A stretch of 64,000 bases of DNA from Sclerurus mexicanus (taxonomy: Eukaryota > Chordata > Aves > Passeriformes > Furnariidae): NCBI GenBank assembly GCA_013396755.1, contig VWZF01004881.1, positions 708,192 through 772,191 on the forward strand, read 5' to 3'. Below are positions 59,807 to 64,000 of the stretch, piece by piece. Numbering within the stretch: position 1 is the stretch's first letter; each line of letters opens with the position of its first letter. The translations under genes were made by a program, and so were the position numbers. The notes beneath the pieces are model-generated. The model saw only the letters and a list, made by a program, of their open reading frames with translations, was not told where the DNA came from and ran no database searches.

Positions 59807-62398
59807 TTTCACAAATTAAGGATATGTCCTTGTTCAAGCTGCTCAATTCAAGCAATGTTATGGTTCGGGTTATTTTGATTTATAAAAGCTACTAAGAAAA
59901 ATTCCCCTGTTTCTAACCCCACGACCAGCATAGCAGTGGTTTTATAAACCTCCAGGAATTTAGGAAGTAGAGGATGCCCTTCAGTGCAGAAGTGCCTCTG
60001 CCTGCACACACCCAGCCGATCTGCCTGTGCCACGCTGAGCATCCAGCTGCTTCAGCAAGACTGGGAATTATCCCCCTCTGCTGACACAGGGCAGCATTTC
60101 CGATCCCTGCACTGCACCAAATACATCCCATGTGCGAGTTTCACACAACACATTCAAAGGAGAGCAAACCACAGGTATTTGTGCTGTGACGAAGCTCATT
60201 AGAGCTGATGATGCAACGTTTCATCTCTTCATCGGCTCAGAGTGGAGTGTCACAATATCCTGATCCCTGTCCCAAAGCCATTTGAAAGGAGTTTCTTTTC
60301 GGCTCTCTTTGTTCCTGCCTCTGAAGCTCAGCAGGGACCAGGGTTGTGGCTCACACTAAAAACTGGGTTGCTAACTGGATTCCTCACAACAACCTGAAGA
60401 AAGAGGCAAGAACCGGAAGATAATTGGAGCATTATCCCAGTAAATTTAGTGCAGATGAACTCACAAAAAGCAGCCCCTGGAAGTGGCATGTCCCAGTGGA
60501 ATTAGGTGATGTCATTCCTCCCATTCATATCCCAGAGGATAAGCTGAGCCAGCAGCCAAGGGACAGCTCTGCCTGTGCTGCCTTTTGGAATTCTTAGTTT
60601 GCAACTTCCCAGCTGGCAATCCATGAAAAGCAAGGGAAGCCTTGCTTTCCCAGAGGGATTGCCACCTGATTACAACCTGAACTGGGAGCTAGATCCTGCT
60701 TGGAATAAATCTGGGAGCTGGGAGTTGCCATCTCACACACAGGCCAGGCACAGTCTGTTCCTGCCCAAGAACGTCTCCCGTGGCTTCCAGAACCGCTGGC
60801 ATCGGGAGCTGCTGCCTCCACCTTGAATCCTTAAATACCCCCTGGCCACAGCCCTGCCTTGAATTCCCCACCCCAAGCCCTGGTCACAATTCTGTTGTGT
60901 GCTCTCTGAATGGGAACTGCTCCATTCCTCCAAATTATTACTCGGCGTAATAGGAAGAAGGGAAAAAGTATCAGGAGTGTGGGAATGCTCAGGACCTCAG
61001 CACCTGAAAACACAGAGGAGGCAGCACCACAATCTTCTTAAAAACTAAACTGGCATCAGTAAAGCTCATAAAGCTGTTCCATTGTTATTGCACAGCCCTT
61101 CCCATTCATCCAGCTGGATGCTGTTACTAGAGTCCTATAGTTAAATGAGGGTATTTTTATAAACGTGTGCCTTGGAGGTGCTGAATGTCCTGGGAGCTGT
61201 GCACACTGCTTGAATCCCAAATTAATTTTGGAGTGAATATTAAAAAAAAAAAAGTGTAAAAAAATGTGTTTGCTTTTGTTCTTAAATTTTTGAGTTTTGC
61301 ATTTCAGTGTGCACAGTCAATGAGAAGAGCAGCCCAGAGCAGAGCAAAACCTCTCTGGGAAGGTCAGAGCAGCTCTACGTGGACATGAGGTCCCAGGAGC
61401 TCCTCGGGTGGCTTTGGCACCTCCTTTCCTGGACCCAGTTTATGTGAGGGAATAGTGACCTCAGGTGTCTGTTAGATTAATCACAGCAATATCTTCCCCA
61501 TGAATGTATCATTCTGTTGTTCTAATTGACATTTCTACTGAAAATGAAGCTGCTGTGAACTGTTGTCATTGGCACAAACCCTCTCCTGGCTTTTCTGGCC
61601 TTGGCACTTGAGCTTTCCTGGAATTACACACAGCTACCTACTGCTAATTTTAACCTATTTTTAAGTGGTGTTAAATTTTTTAATTTAACCTATATTTAAA
61701 TGGTGTCATTGCTTTTCTTATGTGTCACATAAATCCTTTTAACGCTGCAAAAAATATAACAGTAAAGGCAGAAAACTCTTCATATGAAATAAATATAACA
61801 TTTAATACTCATTGAAAAACACAAGAGAGAAAGATCAGAAATCAGTGCAAACTGATATGCTTTCCATAGGGGTGAGATTCAGGCAGAAAAATTCATCAAA
61901 CAGGTTTTTTTTTTTTTGGTCTGCTACCGGCTCAGGGATGTGAATCCAGTGGCAAGGACCATTCCCAGGGTTGGGAGCTTCCCCAAGGGACAACAGTATG
62001 CAAAAAACTGATTTATCATTCGTAGCCATTCATACCTTTAGCTCCTGTACCCATGCAGAAAATAAATATACCCTGTTTCCATTTCCACAAATCACTCTGA
62101 TGACTGGTGTCTGGAACATAAATCTGAAGTGGAAACTTTTACAGCACTATTAGGATCAAAATCTCCTCCCAGTGGCTTCATAAAAGATCTGGCTCCCATA
62201 AATGACAGGCTTTGTCCTACCCCTCTTGAGACTCTCCAAGTGACAGCCTGGAATTCAAAGAAAGTGTATTATTTCATAAATCAAAGAAATCAAAGATTAA
62301 ATGATTCATCAAGGCTTGAAAGTAAAAACTATAAAACATCCACTGTGCAGCAGAAGTTCTGAAATGAAACTTCAGTGCAGGGAAACAATTTTTTACCC

Positions 62399-62411
62399 TT
62401 TTTTTTTTTTT
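62399..62411 (+). repeat. Poly-T tract
   Basis: A run of about 13 T followed by further T-rich sequence to 62440. Confidence 0.85.
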
Positions 62412-62747
62412 GCTTTTTCATTTTCTTTTCATTTTTTTTAATAATACGGTCGATAGCGAATCTCCAGAGGTCTGCAAAGCAACTTCATTTCAAAGGAGCA
62501 GAAGTGAGTAACAGTCTGTGAACACAAGCAGCCCACCACAGGAAAATGTGCCAAAGAACTAAAAACACGTCAGGCAGCTCGACAGCCTGTGATTTTCAGT
62601 CCCCAGCTGAAAGAACTCTTCCTTTCCATCAGGGTATCACACATTAAACAGATCCCACTCAATGTGTTCATGCAATTCAGCTCTGCTTTTCTCCATCACA
62701 ACTGTAAACGTGCAGAAAACAAATGCTGATCCACAAGCAAACATTGG

Positions 62748-62825
62748 TATCACAGATGGTTTGAGTTGGAAAGGACCTTGAAGATCATCCCTTTCCAAGC
62801 CCCCACCATGGCAGTTCCTCGTTTC
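62748..62825 (-). mobile_element. CR1 tail, antisense
   Basis: TATCACAGATGGTTTGAGTT, then GGAAAGGACCTTGAAGATCA and a decayed CCACCATGGCAG. Confidence 0.8.
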
Positions 62826-63496
62826 CAAAGGGTGGGTTTGGTACACCATGAATGGAATCTAATCCAACTCCTTCTTCTAAAGCCAAGTATTATGTAATTC
62901 TTAATTAATTGATTACAACAGTGTAGTTGACAACACTCTCACTGCAAAGTGTTTTTCAGCTGCCTGGGGGAGTTGTACGAGCAGTGGACCCAGCAGAAAG
63001 GTGTTGATTGTCCTGCTGTTCTTCCCCAGGGGAACCCAAATCCTCTTTCCAAAGGGGAAGGAACTATCCTTCAGAGAAGGTACCGGGTGGAGCAGGGAGG
63101 AGAAACTTGGTGCTGTCAACTTGGTGCCAGTCTGAGGTATTTCAGCTTTTATGTTCCCTTAAAGCCATCTCTTCTCCAGGCCAAGCCAGCCCTGATCCCT
63201 CTGCTCTCCCACAGGGAATGGGCTCTGACCCTGACTCTCTTGCTGCTGAACTCACTCCAGTTTATCAAGTCCTTTTTGTGCTGGGAGACAAGGGCCAATC
63301 TGGAAAATAAACTCATAAAAACCGTAAAATTCTTTTTTCTTTCCCCTGGAAAATGTGTGTTCTCAAAATCCAACACGGCTTTGCTAATGGCACCAGGAAA
63401 AACAAGTGGGCAGATGATTGGCATCAGGATAATGTCCTTTACCCACTCTTGAAACCCCATCTTCCCCTCGGAAATTCCCAGCTGCCAGTGGGTCCT

Positions 63497-63507
63497 GGGG
63501 GGGGGGG
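63497..63507 (+). repeat. Poly-G tract
   Basis: Eleven consecutive G. Confidence 0.9.
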
Positions 63508-63892
63508 TTCTCATCCTAAAAGTAAATTAAATTATAATTATCATAGTTTAATCCTTTATAAATCAGTGACAGGTTGAGGACTTATTTATGCCAGCCGATG
63601 CCAAAAGCAGACATTTAATTCTGAAACTAGAGGTTTTTCTTTTTCAAATTTTCTTTCAAAACCAATACTGAAGGTAACATGAATTTAATGCCCAACATTC
63701 CTACTCTTACTCCTTTCACCAAAGCTGGAGATTCTTTCTAAAAAGCACTTAAAGCAGTATTTGGGGACACCCAGCCAGGGCCGAAAAATAGGTTTTAATA
63801 TAACAAAACCGCTTCAGAGCAACATTTATTGAAGTTCAATCAGCAGCATCCTCTAAGCATTAATAGTTGCAGGGGGCATCTCCTCAGGTATT

Positions 63893-64000
63893 GCCAACTC
63901 CAACTCACCCCAATCCAAACTCACCCCAATTCCAGTTCCAACTCACCCCAATCCCAATCAAGATTACCCCAATTCCAGATCGCCCCAGTCCCAATCAAAC
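63893..64000 (+). repeat. Degenerate C/A-rich minisatellite, cut by the window end
   Basis: Five or six irregular units built on AACTCACCCCAAT(T)CC, with variants such as AGATTACCCCAATTCC and AGATCGCCCCAGTCCC. Unit length varies from about 15 to 22 bp. The array continues beyond the window. Confidence 0.8.

Larger units (their letters stand above)
54445..63892. other. Intergenic region downstream of SPTSSB
   Basis: Three CR1 pieces and simple repeats only. In human NMD3 lies on this side of SPTSSB in convergent orientation; I looked for minus-strand NMD3-like exons and recognise none, so that gene probably lies beyond the window. Confidence 0.55.

Noticed and set aside
54445..63892. NMD3 exons expected from human synteny
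   Set aside because: No minus-strand frame resembling NMD3 was recognised; the gene probably lies beyond the window.
1..64000. CRISPR array, bacterial operon or intact prophage-like system
   Set aside because: The tandem repeats lack regular unique spacers and the genes are spliced vertebrate genes; nothing prokaryotic is present.

Overview
The window looks like nuclear DNA from a bird. Three things point that way: about twenty 5'-truncated copies of a CR1 retrotransposon tail on both strands, short introns, and a small conserved gene pair in the same divergent order as on human chromosome 3q26. No bacterial, organellar or viral gene organisation is visible. One base is unresolved (N at 33012).

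Two protein-coding genes can be supported. OTOL1 (otolin-1, the collagen/C1q scaffold protein of inner-ear otoconia and otoliths) is on the minus strand from 33462 to 29593. It has four coding exons with GT-AG junctions and encodes a 461-residue protein. SPTSSB (small subunit b of serine palmitoyltransferase) is on the plus strand. Its whole 80-residue reading frame lies in one exon at 53052-53294. A CpG island with a TATA-like box at about 44.2-45.2 kb probably holds its promoter and untranslated first exon. The genes point away from each other, with about 11 kb between the OTOL1 start codon and the proposed SPTSSB promoter. They act in unrelated processes (mineral scaffold and sphingolipid synthesis), so the pairing is conserved synteny and not a pathway cluster.

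Layout: 1-29.5 kb is gene-poor flank downstream of OTOL1. It holds scattered CR1 pieces, a 54-bp-arm hairpin at 6986-7122, and an unrecognised, broken, protein-like block on the minus strand at 10.7-11.6 kb. OTOL1 occupies 29.6-33.5 kb, with an inverted pair of CR1 fragments just upstream of its start. 33.9-44.2 kb is intergenic, with a second small CpG-rich patch near 36.9-37.4 kb. 44.2-54.5 kb is the proposed SPTSSB transcription unit, whose inferred 5' UTR contains about 14 copies of a 16-17-bp GC-rich repeat. 54.5-64 kb is intergenic, with three CR1 pieces and a degenerate minisatellite running off the window edge.

Most other open frames are short and lie in CR1 copies, in CpG-rich DNA or antisense to real exons; they are not annotated as genes.
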